Assembly (NCBI RefSeq): GCF_001665295.1
Contig: NZ_LZSE01000046.1
Span: 1-48,451, forward strand
Source: Mycobacterium sp. 1554424.7
GTDB taxonomy: Bacteria > Actinomycetota > Actinomycetes > Mycobacteriales > Mycobacteriaceae
DNA: 48,451 nt
Direction: 5' to 3'
The notes under the pieces were generated by a model. That model had not been told where the DNA came from and ran no database searches. It worked only from the letters and a program-made list of their open reading frames with translations. Positions 15,723 through 24,909 of this stretch are shown in pieces; the stretch's first letter is position 1, and each line of letters opens with the position of its first letter. The translations under genes were made by a program, and so were the position numbers.

Positions 15723-16793
15723 ATGCGCCTGCCCGTCATGCCGCCCGTTTCGCCGATGCTGGCCAAGCCGGTGCGGTCGATGCCCCCCGATGCGTCGTAC
15801 GAGCCCAAATGGGACGGATTCCGGTCCATCTGCTTCCGCGACGGCGACGACGTCGAACTCGGCAGCCGCAACGAGCGCCCGATGACCCGGTATTTCCCCG
15901 AGCTGGTCGCCGCCGCCAAGGCCGAGCTACCCGAGCGCTGCGTGATCGACGGCGAGATCGTCGTCGCCACCGCCCACGGCCTGGACTTCGAGGCGCTGCA
16001 GCAGCGGATCCACCCGGCCGACTCGCGGGTGCGGATGCTCGCCGAGAAGACCCCGGCCTCCTTCATCGCGTTCGACCTGCTCGCCCTGGGCGACGACGAC
16101 TACACCGCGCGCCCGTTCACCGAGCGGCGCGCGGCCCTCGTCGACGCCCTGGCGGACTCCGGGCCGTCGATCCACGTCACGCCGGCAACCACAGACATGG
16201 AAATCGCCCAGCGATGGTTCGAGGAGTTCGAGGGCGCCGGCCTCGACGGCGTCATCGCCAAGCCGCTGGCCATCACCTACCAGCCGGACAAGCGGGTCAT
16301 GTTCAAGGTCAAACACGAGCGCACCGCCGACTGCGTGGTGGCCGGCTACCGGGTGCACAAGTCCGGCGGTGACGCGATCGGCTCGCTGCTGCTGGGGCTC
16401 TACACCGAGGACGGCCAGCTCGCATCGGTCGGCGTGATCGGCGCCTTACCGATGGCCGAACGGCGCCGGCTGTTCGCCGAGTTGCAGCCGCTGGTGACCA
16501 CTTTCGAGGGCCACCCGTGGAACTGGGCCGCGCACGAGGCCGGCGAGCGGACGCCGCGCAAGAACGAATTCTCGCGCTGGAACGCCGGCAAGGACCTCTC
16601 GTTCGTGCCGCTACGGCCCGAGCGGGTGGTCGAGGTGCGCTACGACCACATGGAAGGCCCGCGGTTCCGTCACACCGCCCAGTTCAGCCGCTGGCGCCCC
16701 GACCGCGACCCGCGTTCGTGCACCTACGCGCAGCTCGAACAGCCGGTCACCTTCCGCCTCGGCGACATCGTGCCCGGGCTGGGGCCGGGGTAG
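15723..16793 (+). CDS. ligC: ATP-dependent DNA ligase LigC
   Basis: 356 residues. The adenylation motif is K29-W-D-G in YEPKWDGFRS, motif III is FIAFDLLAL, motif IV EG.DGVIAK (GLDGVIAK), motif V VMFKVKHERTADC, and the C-terminal OB domain includes RVVEVRYDHMEGPRFRHTAQF. It seals nicks left by Prim-PolC in a minor excision-repair route. The neighbourhood is the same as Rv3730c-Rv3731 in M. tuberculosis. Confidence 0.95.
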   Translation: MRLPVMPPVSPMLAKPVRSMPPDASYEPKWDGFRSICFRDGDDVELGSRNERPMTRYFPELVAAAKAELPERCVIDGEIVVATAHGLDFEALQQRIHPADSRVRMLAEKTPASFIAFDLLALGDDDYTARPFTERRAALVDALADSGPSIHVTPATTDMEIAQRWFEEFEGAGLDGVIAKPLAITYQPDKRVMFKVKHERTADCVVAGYRVHKSGGDAIGSLLLGLYTEDGQLASVGVIGALPMAERRRLFAELQPLVTTFEGHPWNWAAHEAGERTPRKNEFSRWNAGKDLSFVPLRPERVVEVRYDHMEGPRFRHTAQFSRWRPDRDPRSCTYAQLEQPVTFRLGDIVPGLGPG

Positions 16794-16795
16794 AT

Positions 16796-16843
16796 GGTGG
16801 CGACCCGCCGCGCTTGCGATCGCCACGCCTCCGATCACGCGTG
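16796..16843 (+). repeat. Short copy of a dispersed intergenic repeat
   Basis: The sequence from 16796 reads GGTGGCGACCCGC followed by CGCGCTTGCGATCGCCACG. The same two parts occur at 44196-44243, where 14 bases (TGCGCCCGGCTCCG) lie between them. It is located directly after the ligC stop. Confidence 0.5.
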
Positions 16844-17197
16844 GGGGCAGAACATGCCGAGGATCTGCTGGCAGTTGTCTTTGTTGATCAGGCCCGGTGG
16901 CGCCGGCGGGGGCGGCGGCGGCGGATTGTCTCCGTCCCAGATGTTTTGGGCGACATTCCCCTGCCCGAAGTACACGTAGTAGTACGTGTGGCAGATGTTG
17001 TTATCCCAGATCACCGGGTTGGTGACGTGATTTCCGGTCGGCGGCAGCGGTTCTCCCGGGCACCAGCGGTGTGGGCCGCCATCTGCGTGCGCCGTAGCGG
17101 CGGTCAGACCCAGGCCGGCTACGCCGAGACCGCCGGCGACCACCGCGGTCGTGGCTACCCGCGCGATTCGCCGGGTCATAGAGCGGACGTTGCTCAT
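16835..17197 (-). CDS. Small secreted protein, WCPG/CHTYY type (paralog 1)
   Basis: 120 residues with a signal peptide (RRIAR, hydrophobic Ala/Gly/Val core, cut near AHADG). The mature part holds HRWCPGEPLP, WDNNICHTYYYVYFGQGN, WDGDNPPPPPPPAPPG and a final CQQILGMFCPHA; four Cys suggest two disulfides outside the cell. An AGAAAGGA ribosome site precedes the ATG. A paralog of the same layout follows upstream at 17346-17672. I do not know a function; the pattern is known to me only from mycobacterial exported proteins. Confidence 0.75.
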   Translation of the reverse strand: MSNVRSMTRRIARVATTAVVAGGLGVAGLGLTAATAHADGGPHRWCPGEPLPPTGNHVTNPVIWDNNICHTYYYVYFGQGNVAQNIWDGDNPPPPPPPAPPGLINKDNCQQILGMFCPHA

Positions 17198-17270
17198 GAT
17201 TTTCCTTTCTGTTGGTCGTTGGAGTGACTACACAGGGCTTGCTCGGCTACCGGTCCCAAGTTCAAGGCGC

Positions 17271-17328
17271 CGAGTGTGGGCCCTACGTACGGGAAGTGCT
17301 CGGAATTCATCCTTAGGCCCCACACTCG
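17271..17328. repeat. Inverted repeat between the two secreted paralogs
   Basis: CGAGTGTGGGCCC at 17271-17283 pairs with GGCCCCACACTCG at 17316-17328 in 12 of 13 positions, with a 32-base loop. Located between paralog 2 (upstream in transcription) and paralog 1, it could end or attenuate transcription, or bind a regulator. There is no T-run. Confidence 0.5.
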
Positions 17329-17345
17329 ACAGCTCGGGTTCGCGG

Positions 17346-17672
17346 CTACGGACACATGAATGCGATCGGTGGGCATCCGCGAGGGGTGATCGCTTCCGGC
17401 GGTGGGTTATCTCCGTCCCAAATAGACATGGGCCGGCCTTGGCTGGTCACGTTGCCCATCCCGTAATTGGTGGAATACCAGGTGTGGCAGACGTTCCAAT
17501 CCCAGTCGATCAGGCCGTTGACCACGTAGGGCATGTTCTTGGGGTTTCCCGGGCACCAGCGATGTGGGCCGTCGGCGTGTGCGGTGCCCGCACCCAGCCC
17601 GAGCCCAGCCGCGAGCCCGCCGGAAAGCAGCGCGCCGGCAAGAATCGATTTCAGGGTGCGGGTGCCATCCAT
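17346..17672 (-). CDS. Small secreted protein, WCPG/CHTWY type (paralog 2)
   Basis: 108 residues with a signal peptide (TRTLKSILAGALLSGG, cut near AHADG) and the same mature pattern as the downstream paralog: HRWCPGNP, DWDWNVCHTWYSTNYGMGN, SIWDGDNPPP, and a C-terminal CPPIAFMCP. The Pro run is shorter. An AAGGAA site lies before the ATG at 17672. The two genes look like a tandem duplication separated by 148 bases. Confidence 0.75.
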   Translation of the reverse strand: MDGTRTLKSILAGALLSGGLAAGLGLGAGTAHADGPHRWCPGNPKNMPYVVNGLIDWDWNVCHTWYSTNYGMGNVTSQGRPMSIWDGDNPPPEAITPRGCPPIAFMCP

Positions 17673-17792
17673 GGTGGTTCCTTTCGCCACTGTGAGACGT
17701 AAGCTAACGCCGCCCACTTGCGAAATTCTTGCGAATGCACGCCCGAATTGAAATGCCCCAATTCGGCTGCCGGACACCACTAAGCTGACGAG

Positions 17793-18245
17793 ATGCTCAA
17801 TATCGCCGCGCTGGTCGTGGCCGGCACCGCCGAGCTCGACGACCGAGGCGCGATCCATGCCACCGGCATACCCACGACCTCCTTTCGAGTGGCCGGGCAA
17901 ATTCCTTTGACGGCAAGGGTTCCGGTTGTCCTGGTGGTGCACGCGCCGGCCGGCGGTCACTACGACCCGCAGCTGTACGTCGTCTGCAAGGACCCCAGCG
18001 GCGTGCCGCGCGGCAGCCTCGAGGGCTCTTGGCACTGGCCGGACGATGGCAACAAACCGTCGAAGTACCGGTGCTTTACCCAAGACCTCACAATCTCGGT
18101 CGAGGCGGAAGGCGAGTACACAATCGGCGCCTATTACGATTCGCAAGGAAAAATCGAGATGGCCACGCCCATACCGGTTTCAATTTCCTTGGTCGCGGCG
18201 AGTCCGGCCGGCGATGCCGAAGACGCTGCCAGCGCCGAGGGCTAG
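17793..18245 (+). CDS. Hypothetical protein, DUF6941-like beta-sandwich
   Basis: 150 residues. The start LNIAALVVAGTAELDDRGAI and the alternating strands (VVLVVHAPAGG, LTISVEAEGEYTIGAYY, PIPVSISLV) suggest a beta-sandwich of the DUF6941 kind. It resembles the protein at 41126-41512 in layout (short N-terminal strand, then VVLVV core, then the E-x-x-x-x-I/V-x-V pattern). No signal peptide or catalytic motif is seen. It is divergent from the secreted paralogs. Function unknown. Confidence 0.6.
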   Translation: MLNIAALVVAGTAELDDRGAIHATGIPTTSFRVAGQIPLTARVPVVLVVHAPAGGHYDPQLYVVCKDPSGVPRGSLEGSWHWPDDGNKPSKYRCFTQDLTISVEAEGEYTIGAYYDSQGKIEMATPIPVSISLVAASPAGDAEDAASAEG

Positions 18246-18285
18246 GTGGCGTTTAGCCGGGCCCGGGAGCGGGCACGCGAAACAG

Positions 18286-18654
18286 ATGTCAGTAACAGCA
18301 TTTAAGGACCTTCCGCTGGCCGAGCGCGACCGCAAGTGGGACGGTGACGCCGCCGAAAAGCGCGTGCGTGAGTGGGCCGGCGCCGAGGACAAGCCGAACC
18401 AGAAATACCGGGACGCCCACATCTGGTACGACAGCGACAAGAAGGACAACTTCACCGCCTACAAGCTGCTGTTCGCCGACGTGATCGGCGGCAAACTCAA
18501 AGCGGTGCCGCGGGGAGTGATGATCGCCGGCGCAATCATGGACGGCGCACGCGGCGGCATCGATTTACCGAAGTCTGACGTCGATCGCGTCAAAAGTCAC
18601 CTGGCTAAGTACTACAAGAAAATGGACGAAACCGCCCCGTGGGAGCGCGGCTGA
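18286..18654 (+). CDS. Stand-alone domain related to phage prohead-protease C-terminal region
   Basis: 122 residues. After a charged N-terminus (SVTAFKDLPLAERDRKWDGD) comes the pattern YKLLFADVIGGKLKAVPRGV, GARGGIDLPKSD, and VKSHLAKYYKKM. This resembles a domain that I know from tailed-phage prohead proteases and related capsid-region proteins. Here it stands alone beside ordinary chromosomal genes, without other phage genes. It may be a domesticated phage domain. No catalytic residues of the protease itself are present. Role unknown. Confidence 0.6.
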   Translation: MSVTAFKDLPLAERDRKWDGDAAEKRVREWAGAEDKPNQKYRDAHIWYDSDKKDNFTAYKLLFADVIGGKLKAVPRGVMIAGAIMDGARGGIDLPKSDVDRVKSHLAKYYKKMDETAPWERG

Positions 18655-18771
18655 ACTCACTACCCGCGGCGCTCGCCGGTGAGCAGGTCGTAGCAACAAG
18701 ATCATCGCGGGCAGCGTTGCCGCAACAGGGGTTTCGTACGGTGATGGCATGTTACGACGAGAACCGCGCCG

Positions 18772-18954
18772 ATGACGTGGTACTGCTGGGCGACCCAGGC
18801 GATCATGGCCGTCGCCCTGACCGCGCGTCACCTCACGTTTCACGCCGTGGGCAACAACCGCTGGGGGGACCCAGACGAATGCAGCGCTGGCCGAGCGCAG
18901 CCTTTGGCGCGCAGCGGGATCAACGACGAGGCGTACCGCCAGCGCATCATGTGA
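18772..18954 (+). CDS. Possible small protein of 60 residues
   Basis: This is the only candidate in the 318 bases between 18655 and 18972. It starts with a hydrophobic stretch (TWYCWATQAIMAVALTARHL) and ends in a polar tail. About 53 of 60 third codon positions are G or C, as in real genes here, but there is no clear ribosome site or known family. The rest of the gap shows no gene. Confidence 0.3.
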   Translation: MTWYCWATQAIMAVALTARHLTFHAVGNNRWGDPDECSAGRAQPLARSGINDEAYRQRIM

Positions 18955-18972
18955 ACGTTAGCCCGGCGTGGA

Positions 18973-20202
18973 CTAGACGGCGACCATCAGCCGCGACAGA
19001 CCGCGCAGGGTGACGTTCGCCTTGTACTGCGGCTCGCCGGCCAGCCGGGCGTCCGGGAAGCGTGCCGTAACCGCCGACAGGGCTGCGCCGGCCTCGAGGC
19101 GCGCCAGCGGTGCACCCAGGCAGTAGTGAATTCCGCGGCCAAAACCCAAGTGCCGCAACGTCCCCCGATCCGGGTTGAAGGTGTCGGGCCGGTCGAACTC
19201 GGCGGGATCACGCTGGGCAGCGCCCAGCAGGACCATCATGATGTCGCCCGCCGGCACGTCAACGTCGCCGATCGTCATGTCGGCCAGGGCAACTCGCGCG
19301 GCCAGTTGCACCGGTGGGTCGTAGCGGAGGGTCTCCTCCACGATCGCCGGCGCGCGACCGGCGTCGGCGCCCAAGGTGGCCCAGTGAATCGGGTCGCTCA
19401 GCATGGCCAAGACGGCGTTCCCGATCAGGTTCACCGTGGTCTCGTGGCCCGCGATCAGCAGCAGATTGCAGGTGGAGACGATCTCCTCCTCGGTCAGCTG
19501 ATCACCGGACTCCTCCACCGCGATCAGGCCCGACAGCAGGTCGTCACCGGGCTCGGATCGGCGCCGGTCGACCAACTCGTGAAGGTATCCGCGCAGCCGC
19601 GTCACCGCCTGCATCCGCTCGTTCATTACCTCCGGCGGCACGCCGGTGATCGTCGAGAACGGGTCCAGCGCCTGCGCCAGCACCGCCGAAGCGCGGCTGA
19701 ATATCGGCTCGTCGTCCAACGGCACGCCGAGCAGCCGGCAGATCACCGCCACCGGCAGCGGGTAGGCGAAATCCTCGACGACGTCGAACTCACCCTTCTC
19801 GCCGATCCGGTCGAGCAGCCCGCCCACCAGCGCGCTGATTTCGGGCTGCAACGCGTTCACCACTTTCGGCGCGAACGCCTTGCTAACCAGCTTGCGCAGC
19901 CGGGTGTGGTCGGGCGGATCGAGGAACAAAAATCCCGGCGGAAAGGGACGGGGCTGCACCACGCCCGCCTCGAGCTGGCGCTTTGTGACCGTCGAGTTCG
20001 CGTTGCTGCTGCTCGAGGCTGGGTGCCGCAACACCTCGTCGCAGTGCCGGTACGCCGAGAAGACGACCAGGGTCGTCTCCGGCAGCACGATCGGCCCGCG
20101 GTCGCGAAACTGCGCAAAGAGCCGATACGGGTCGGCGCGATTGGCCGGGTCGAGCAGCTGCAGCAGCAGCCCTTGCGATTCGGCCTGAGCGGCGGTCGTC
20201 AT
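18973..20202 (-). CDS. Cytochrome P450, CYP164 family
   Basis: 409 residues. I-helix IAGHETT, ExxR in EETLRYDPP, and haem loop FGRGIHYCLGAPLARLE. It is close, from the LLLQLLDPANRADPYRLF start to the YKANVTLRGLSRL end, to my memory of M. smegmatis CYP164A2 and M. leprae CYP164A1, which bind azoles tightly and whose natural substrate is not known. The SSSSNANSTVTKRQLEAG segment corresponds to the flexible B-C loop. The ATG is at 20202; the open frame upstream is spurious. Confidence 0.88.
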   Translation of the reverse strand: MTTAAQAESQGLLLQLLDPANRADPYRLFAQFRDRGPIVLPETTLVVFSAYRHCDEVLRHPASSSSNANSTVTKRQLEAGVVQPRPFPPGFLFLDPPDHTRLRKLVSKAFAPKVVNALQPEISALVGGLLDRIGEKGEFDVVEDFAYPLPVAVICRLLGVPLDDEPIFSRASAVLAQALDPFSTITGVPPEVMNERMQAVTRLRGYLHELVDRRRSEPGDDLLSGLIAVEESGDQLTEEEIVSTCNLLLIAGHETTVNLIGNAVLAMLSDPIHWATLGADAGRAPAIVEETLRYDPPVQLAARVALADMTIGDVDVPAGDIMMVLLGAAQRDPAEFDRPDTFNPDRGTLRHLGFGRGIHYCLGAPLARLEAGAALSAVTARFPDARLAGEPQYKANVTLRGLSRLMVAV

Positions 20203-20233
20203 GCCCACATTCTGCCCGCACCGCCGGAGTGGC

Positions 20234-21139
20234 TCAGCGACGCAAGAACTCCAGGATGTGGTTGGCCAGTTCCTCGCCGGCGTCCTCCTGCAGAAAGTGG
20301 CCGGCGCCGCGGATCGTCGGGTGATCGATGCCCTGCGCGCCGCGCATCTCGCGCTGGAAGATCGCGGCCATCGGCCACGTGACCGGATCGCTGTCACTGA
20401 AGGCGACCAGCATCGGCGTCGGGCTCACGGACAGCTTGTCCCACGCTGCCCTGTTGGCCGCCGCCTCGGGATCCTCCCGCGACGTGGGCACCAGGCTGGG
20501 CATGGCGCGCGGCCCGGCGCAGTAGCGGTCGTCCGGGAACGGCGCGTCGTACCCCGCCCGCACCTCGCCGCTCATCTGCTGGACACAACCGCCCTGGACG
20601 AACCAGCCGATGCTCAGATTCGGAGCGACGGCGATGGCGTTGCGGAAGCGCCACCATTCCTCGGCCATCGGCTGCTCGCCGTTCGGCAGCCCGGTGTTGG
20701 CGACGACCAGGCGGGCGAACCGTTCGGGATGCTCGGCCGCCAGCCGCAAGCCGATCAACCCGCCCCAGTCCTGGCCGACCAGGGTCACGCCGCGCAGGTC
20801 GAGGACGTCGAAGGCGACGGCCCGCATCCATTCGACGTGGCGGGCGTAGCTGTGGTCCTCGCGGCGGGTCGGCTTGTCCGACCGGCCGAATCCAACCAGG
20901 TCGGGGCAGACGACGCGATGACCGGCGGCGGCCAGGATCGGAATCATCTTGCGGTACAGGTACGACCACGACGGCTCGCCGTGCAGCATGAGCACCGGAT
21001 CGGCGTCTGGCGGGCCGTCCTCCACCCAGGCCACCCGCACCGTTCCGCCGTCGCCGTCCGGAATCTCGCAATACCTTGGGGCATAAGGGAAGTCGGGCAG
21101 GTCGTCGAATCGGTATTCGGGCGTGCGCAGAGTCTGCAT
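20234..21139 (-). CDS. Haloalkane dehalogenase family alpha/beta-hydrolase (HLD-I type)
   Basis: 301 residues. HGEPSWSYLYR is the oxyanion region, the nucleophile is D124 in V-G-Q-D-W-G-G, with the halide-stabilising Trp next to it, and the catalytic His is in AGHFLQEDAGEE. It is similar along its length to M. avium DhmA and M. tuberculosis Rv2296, but diverged, so it is a paralog. It would cleave carbon-halogen bonds; the family also has members with other ester or epoxide activity. The start lies one base after the NUDIX stop. Confidence 0.82.
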   Translation of the reverse strand: MQTLRTPEYRFDDLPDFPYAPRYCEIPDGDGGTVRVAWVEDGPPDADPVLMLHGEPSWSYLYRKMIPILAAAGHRVVCPDLVGFGRSDKPTRREDHSYARHVEWMRAVAFDVLDLRGVTLVGQDWGGLIGLRLAAEHPERFARLVVANTGLPNGEQPMAEEWWRFRNAIAVAPNLSIGWFVQGGCVQQMSGEVRAGYDAPFPDDRYCAGPRAMPSLVPTSREDPEAAANRAAWDKLSVSPTPMLVAFSDSDPVTWPMAAIFQREMRGAQGIDHPTIRGAGHFLQEDAGEELANHILEFLRR

Positions 21140-21140
21140 G

Positions 21141-21626
21141 TCAATCCCCCTCGGCTAAGCCCGCCAACGCCGGATGCTCCATCAATCGATCGAGAAACGG
21201 GCGCTGCCCCTTAAGCAGCTTGGCACGCGCCTGCGCCACGGTAAACCAGCCGACCCGGTCGACCTCCGGAAATTCCCGCACCTTGCCCGAGCCCTTCGGC
21301 CACTCGAGTTGAAAGGTGTTGCTGTGCGTCTCCGTGACGTCGAGGTCGGCCTCGACGGCGAACGCGGTAACCACCTTGCCGCTGGGTTGCTTCAGAGGGC
21401 CGAAGTCGAGTCGCGGTCCGGGCGGCACCGGCAGCCCGAGCTCCTCGAGAAACTCGCGCCGCGCCACCGTCCAGGGATCCTCGCCGTCCGTGTACTCGCC
21501 CTTGGGAATCGACCAGGCCCCGTCGTCTTTGCGGGCCCAAAACGGGCCACCGGGATGCGCGATCAGGACTTCGACGACGCCGTCACGCGCCCGGTACAAC
21601 AGCACACCCGCACTGAGCGTGGGCAT
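21141..21626 (-). CDS. NUDIX hydrolase, Rv3733c-like
   Basis: 161 residues. The NUDIX box matches G-x5-E-x7-R-E-x2-E-E-x-G: G-EYTDG-E-DPWTVAR-REFLEELG. The N-terminus (PTLSAGVLLYRARDGVVEVL) is that of diadenosine-polyphosphate/nucleotide-cleaning family members. It is between tgs2 and the dehalogenase gene with gaps of a few bases, all on one strand. Next to tgs2 as Rv3733c is in M. tuberculosis. Confidence 0.9.
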   Translation of the reverse strand: MPTLSAGVLLYRARDGVVEVLIAHPGGPFWARKDDGAWSIPKGEYTDGEDPWTVARREFLEELGLPVPPGPRLDFGPLKQPSGKVVTAFAVEADLDVTETHSNTFQLEWPKGSGKVREFPEVDRVGWFTVAQARAKLLKGQRPFLDRLMEHPALAGLAEGD

Positions 21627-21630
21627 CGGG

Positions 21631-22989
21631 TCAGACCCCGACGGCGCGTTCCAGGTCCTTCAGCGACGTTTCCAGGTGCGCGAGTAGGTGCTGCAGGTGG
21701 GGAACGCTGCGGCGGCATCCGACCAGACCGAAATCGAGGTTGCCCGCGTTGTTCACCAGGGTGATGTTCAGCGCTTGCCCCTCCGGGAGCGCCGACAATG
21801 GATAGCTGCCGTCGAGCCGCGCGCCGCCGTAGTACATCGGCTCCGCCAGCCCCGGGACGTTCGAAATGACGAGGTTGAACGGCGGCGGCGTGGACGAGAT
21901 GAGACCCGGGACAAGCGCCAGGGTTAGCGGTGCCATGTACAGGGCCGACAACGCCAACACCTGCATTCGTGGCAGTTCGGCCAAGACTTTCTTGTTGGCG
22001 CGCATCGACCCGCTGATCGCCTGCATCCGCTCCGCGGGGTCCTCGACGTCGGTGGCGAGGTTGCACAGGATGCTGCCGACCATGTTGCCGCCGGCGTCGG
22101 CCTCCTCCTTGGAGCGCAGGCTCACCGGCACCATCGCGATCAGAGGCTCCTCCGGCAGCGCGTTCTGTTCGATCAGGTAGTAGCGCAGCGCGCCCGAGCA
22201 CATGGCCAGGACGGCGTCGTTGAAGCTCACCCCGGCGGCCCTCTTGACGCTCAAGACGCGGTCGGCCGGCCAGGACTGGGCGGCGCATCGGCGCGCGCCG
22301 CCTATCTTGACGTTGAACATCGTGTGCGGTGCCGCCATCGGCAGGCTCAACTGCTGTTCGATCAGCGCGGCGCGGGCCAGCTTTACCGTCGACGGGGCAA
22401 GTGCCGCAACGGATCCCGCCGCCTTGACCACCGAGCGCAGCGGGGACGAACCGCCCGACTTGGGGCGCGGCCGCCGCGGCAGGCTCCACATCGCCCGCAC
22501 CTCGCGGTCGTCGGGGTCGACGGACAGCGTGCGCTGCATCAGCTTCATCGCCGAAATGCCGTCGATCAGCGCGTGATGCATCTTGCTGTACAAGGCGAAC
22601 CGGCCGTCGTCGAGCCCCTCCACCAGGTACAGCTCCCAGAGCGGGCGGTGGCGATCGAGCAGGCTGGTGTGCAGTCGCGAGGCCAGCTCGAGCAGCTCGC
22701 GGACGCGCCTGGGCGATGCCAGTGCCGCTCGCCGGACGTGGTAATCGACGTCGACCTCGTCGTCGACGGCCCACGCCATGGGGGTGATTCCGCCCATGAT
22801 CGTCGCGGGGTGCTTGCGGAAGGTGGGCTGGAATTCGTCGTTGGCGATCAGGGCGTCGGTGAACTCACGGACGAACTCCGGTCCGGCGCCCTCCGGGGGC
22901 TTGAACAATGACAGGCCCCCCACGTGCATCGGGTGCTCGCGAGTTTCCGCGAACAGAAATACGCCGTCGGCGGGCGCCATCATTTCCAT
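21631..22989 (-). CDS. tgs2: Wax ester synthase/diacylglycerol acyltransferase, Tgs2-like
   Basis: 452 residues, the usual size. The active site H138-H139-A-L-I-D-G is of the HHxxxDG type, and the second conserved block is FNLVISNVPG. It transfers an acyl group from acyl-CoA to diacylglycerol or a fatty alcohol, making storage lipid at the inner membrane. Position next to a NUDIX gene matches Rv3733c-Rv3734c. The start is ATG 22989 with GGGTGG ahead; two more ATGs follow within four codons. The open frame reaches to 23211 without support. Confidence 0.9.
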   Translation of the reverse strand: MEMMAPADGVFLFAETREHPMHVGGLSLFKPPEGAGPEFVREFTDALIANDEFQPTFRKHPATIMGGITPMAWAVDDEVDVDYHVRRAALASPRRVRELLELASRLHTSLLDRHRPLWELYLVEGLDDGRFALYSKMHHALIDGISAMKLMQRTLSVDPDDREVRAMWSLPRRPRPKSGGSSPLRSVVKAAGSVAALAPSTVKLARAALIEQQLSLPMAAPHTMFNVKIGGARRCAAQSWPADRVLSVKRAAGVSFNDAVLAMCSGALRYYLIEQNALPEEPLIAMVPVSLRSKEEADAGGNMVGSILCNLATDVEDPAERMQAISGSMRANKKVLAELPRMQVLALSALYMAPLTLALVPGLISSTPPPFNLVISNVPGLAEPMYYGGARLDGSYPLSALPEGQALNITLVNNAGNLDFGLVGCRRSVPHLQHLLAHLETSLKDLERAVGV

Positions 22990-23057
22990 CCACCCATTGA
23001 ACCCCGAACGGCGCAGTAAGCAAGGCCTTTGCGGCGACCGCCGCCCCCGATCCCGGG

Positions 23058-23438
23058 TCAGGCGACCGACCACGCCGAGGTGGCGATGAGGTCCCCGCGC
23101 TCGAGCGCCGCCGCGCGATGCTCGTGCACCTTGGCGTACTCCGGCGTCGTCACCATGTCGATGAACGCCTGCGGCGTCGGGTATTCGACGATGAGAATCA
23201 CGTCCCACCAAGGTCGTTCGCCGTCACCGATGACGACGGTCGGCGCCGCGCCGGCGTACCGGAGCGTGGCGCCCACGCGTTGCAGGTGCGGCTCCACCTC
23301 TTGCCCGTACTGCAGATACGACTCGAGGCCGCCCGCGGTCTTGAACTTCAACAGGTTGACCATCAGCACGGGCTCGTCGGCGGGCCTGGCGGCCAGGGCC
23401 GCGAACTGCTCGGGGGTGGGCTCCAGCGATCCGCTCAT
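23058..23438 (-). CDS. DUF1330-like ferredoxin-fold protein
   Basis: 126 residues. PVLMVNLLKFK near residue 24 and IVEYPTPQAFIDMVTTPEYA are the characteristic strands of the dimeric alpha/beta-barrel DUF1330 group. No catalytic motif is visible. A strong AAGGAG site lies eight bases before the ATG at 23438. It is 16 bases downstream of the exported-protein gene at 23455-23883 and probably shares its transcript. Confidence 0.75.
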   Translation of the reverse strand: MSGSLEPTPEQFAALAARPADEPVLMVNLLKFKTAGGLESYLQYGQEVEPHLQRVGATLRYAGAAPTVVIGDGERPWWDVILIVEYPTPQAFIDMVTTPEYAKVHEHRAAALERGDLIATSAWSVA

Positions 23439-23454
23439 CTGAATCTCCTTGCAG

Positions 23455-23883
23455 TTACCCGGCGGGCGTGATCCCCGCGTTGGAGATGGAAAAGCCACGA
23501 CCCGACGTCACCTTGCACGTGACGCCACCGGCTTCCGACCGACAGCTGAAGGGGCCGAGCGTGGCGGTTTGGCCGTAGGGCAGGGTGGGCGTGCCCTCCC
23601 CCGCGTTGCCGAGGCAGGACTCGCCCGTGCAGGTCTTGAACGTCCCGTCGGTGGACAGGTGCACGGACTGCGGCGGTGCCGTCGACTGGCAATACGCTTC
23701 GTCGGGAATGTCGCGGCCGCGTTGGTAGTCCATCTCGCAGCCGATGTTGCGGGACGGCGACAAGAACGAACACCACGTCTGGCTGCAGACCGGGTTATCG
23801 GCGGCGGCCCAGGGAGACCCGACGCACCCGACCACGACGAATCCCAGTGCGGCCCCCATTGCGACAGCGACTGCGCGATGCAC
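23455..23883 (-). CDS. Exported Cys-rich protein, possible lipoprotein
   Basis: 142 residues from GTG 23883. The N-terminal hydrophobic segment AVAVAMGAALGFVVVGC ends with V-V-G-C, an acceptable lipobox; a signal peptidase I site at AAA-D is the alternative. The mature part has about eight Cys (CSQTWC, IGCEMDYQRG, YCQST, CTGESCLG, FSCRSEAG, VTCKV), pointing to disulfides outside the cell. Exported mycobacterial proteins of this pattern have no known role. Confidence 0.7.
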   Translation of the reverse strand: MHRAVAVAMGAALGFVVVGCVGSPWAAADNPVCSQTWCSFLSPSRNIGCEMDYQRGRDIPDEAYCQSTAPPQSVHLSTDGTFKTCTGESCLGNAGEGTPTLPYGQTATLGPFSCRSEAGGVTCKVTSGRGFSISNAGITPAG

Positions 23884-23957
23884 GATGCCTCCCAGGCGCC
23901 CGAACCGTTGGCGTGTCCGGAAAGTAGCAGATCGACCTTGGTCGAGGTGGGCGATTC

Positions 23958-24815
<858 letters not shown>

Positions 24816-24837
24816 CGCCAACCTTCCCATGAGTAGT

Positions 24838-24852
24838 TGACAGTCACTGTCA
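24838..24852. promoter_or_regulatory. Palindromic TetR operator in the divergent promoter
   Basis: TGACAGTCACTGTCA has perfect 7-base arms around one C. It is 22 bases before the SDR start and 57 bases before the reductase start. The TetR encoded in the same operon (27238-27843) is the obvious candidate ligand-sensing protein. Confidence 0.65.
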
Positions 24853-24909
24853 GCGGGTCATACTGTGCCATTCCAGCAGTCGGCGTGTAAAGCACTCGGG
24901 AGGTCACAC

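Noticed and set aside
20203-20397. Upstream extension of the CYP164 frame
   Set aside because: The extra sequence is Arg/Ser-rich and overlaps the convergent side of the dehalogenase gene; ATG 20202 gives the normal P450 start.
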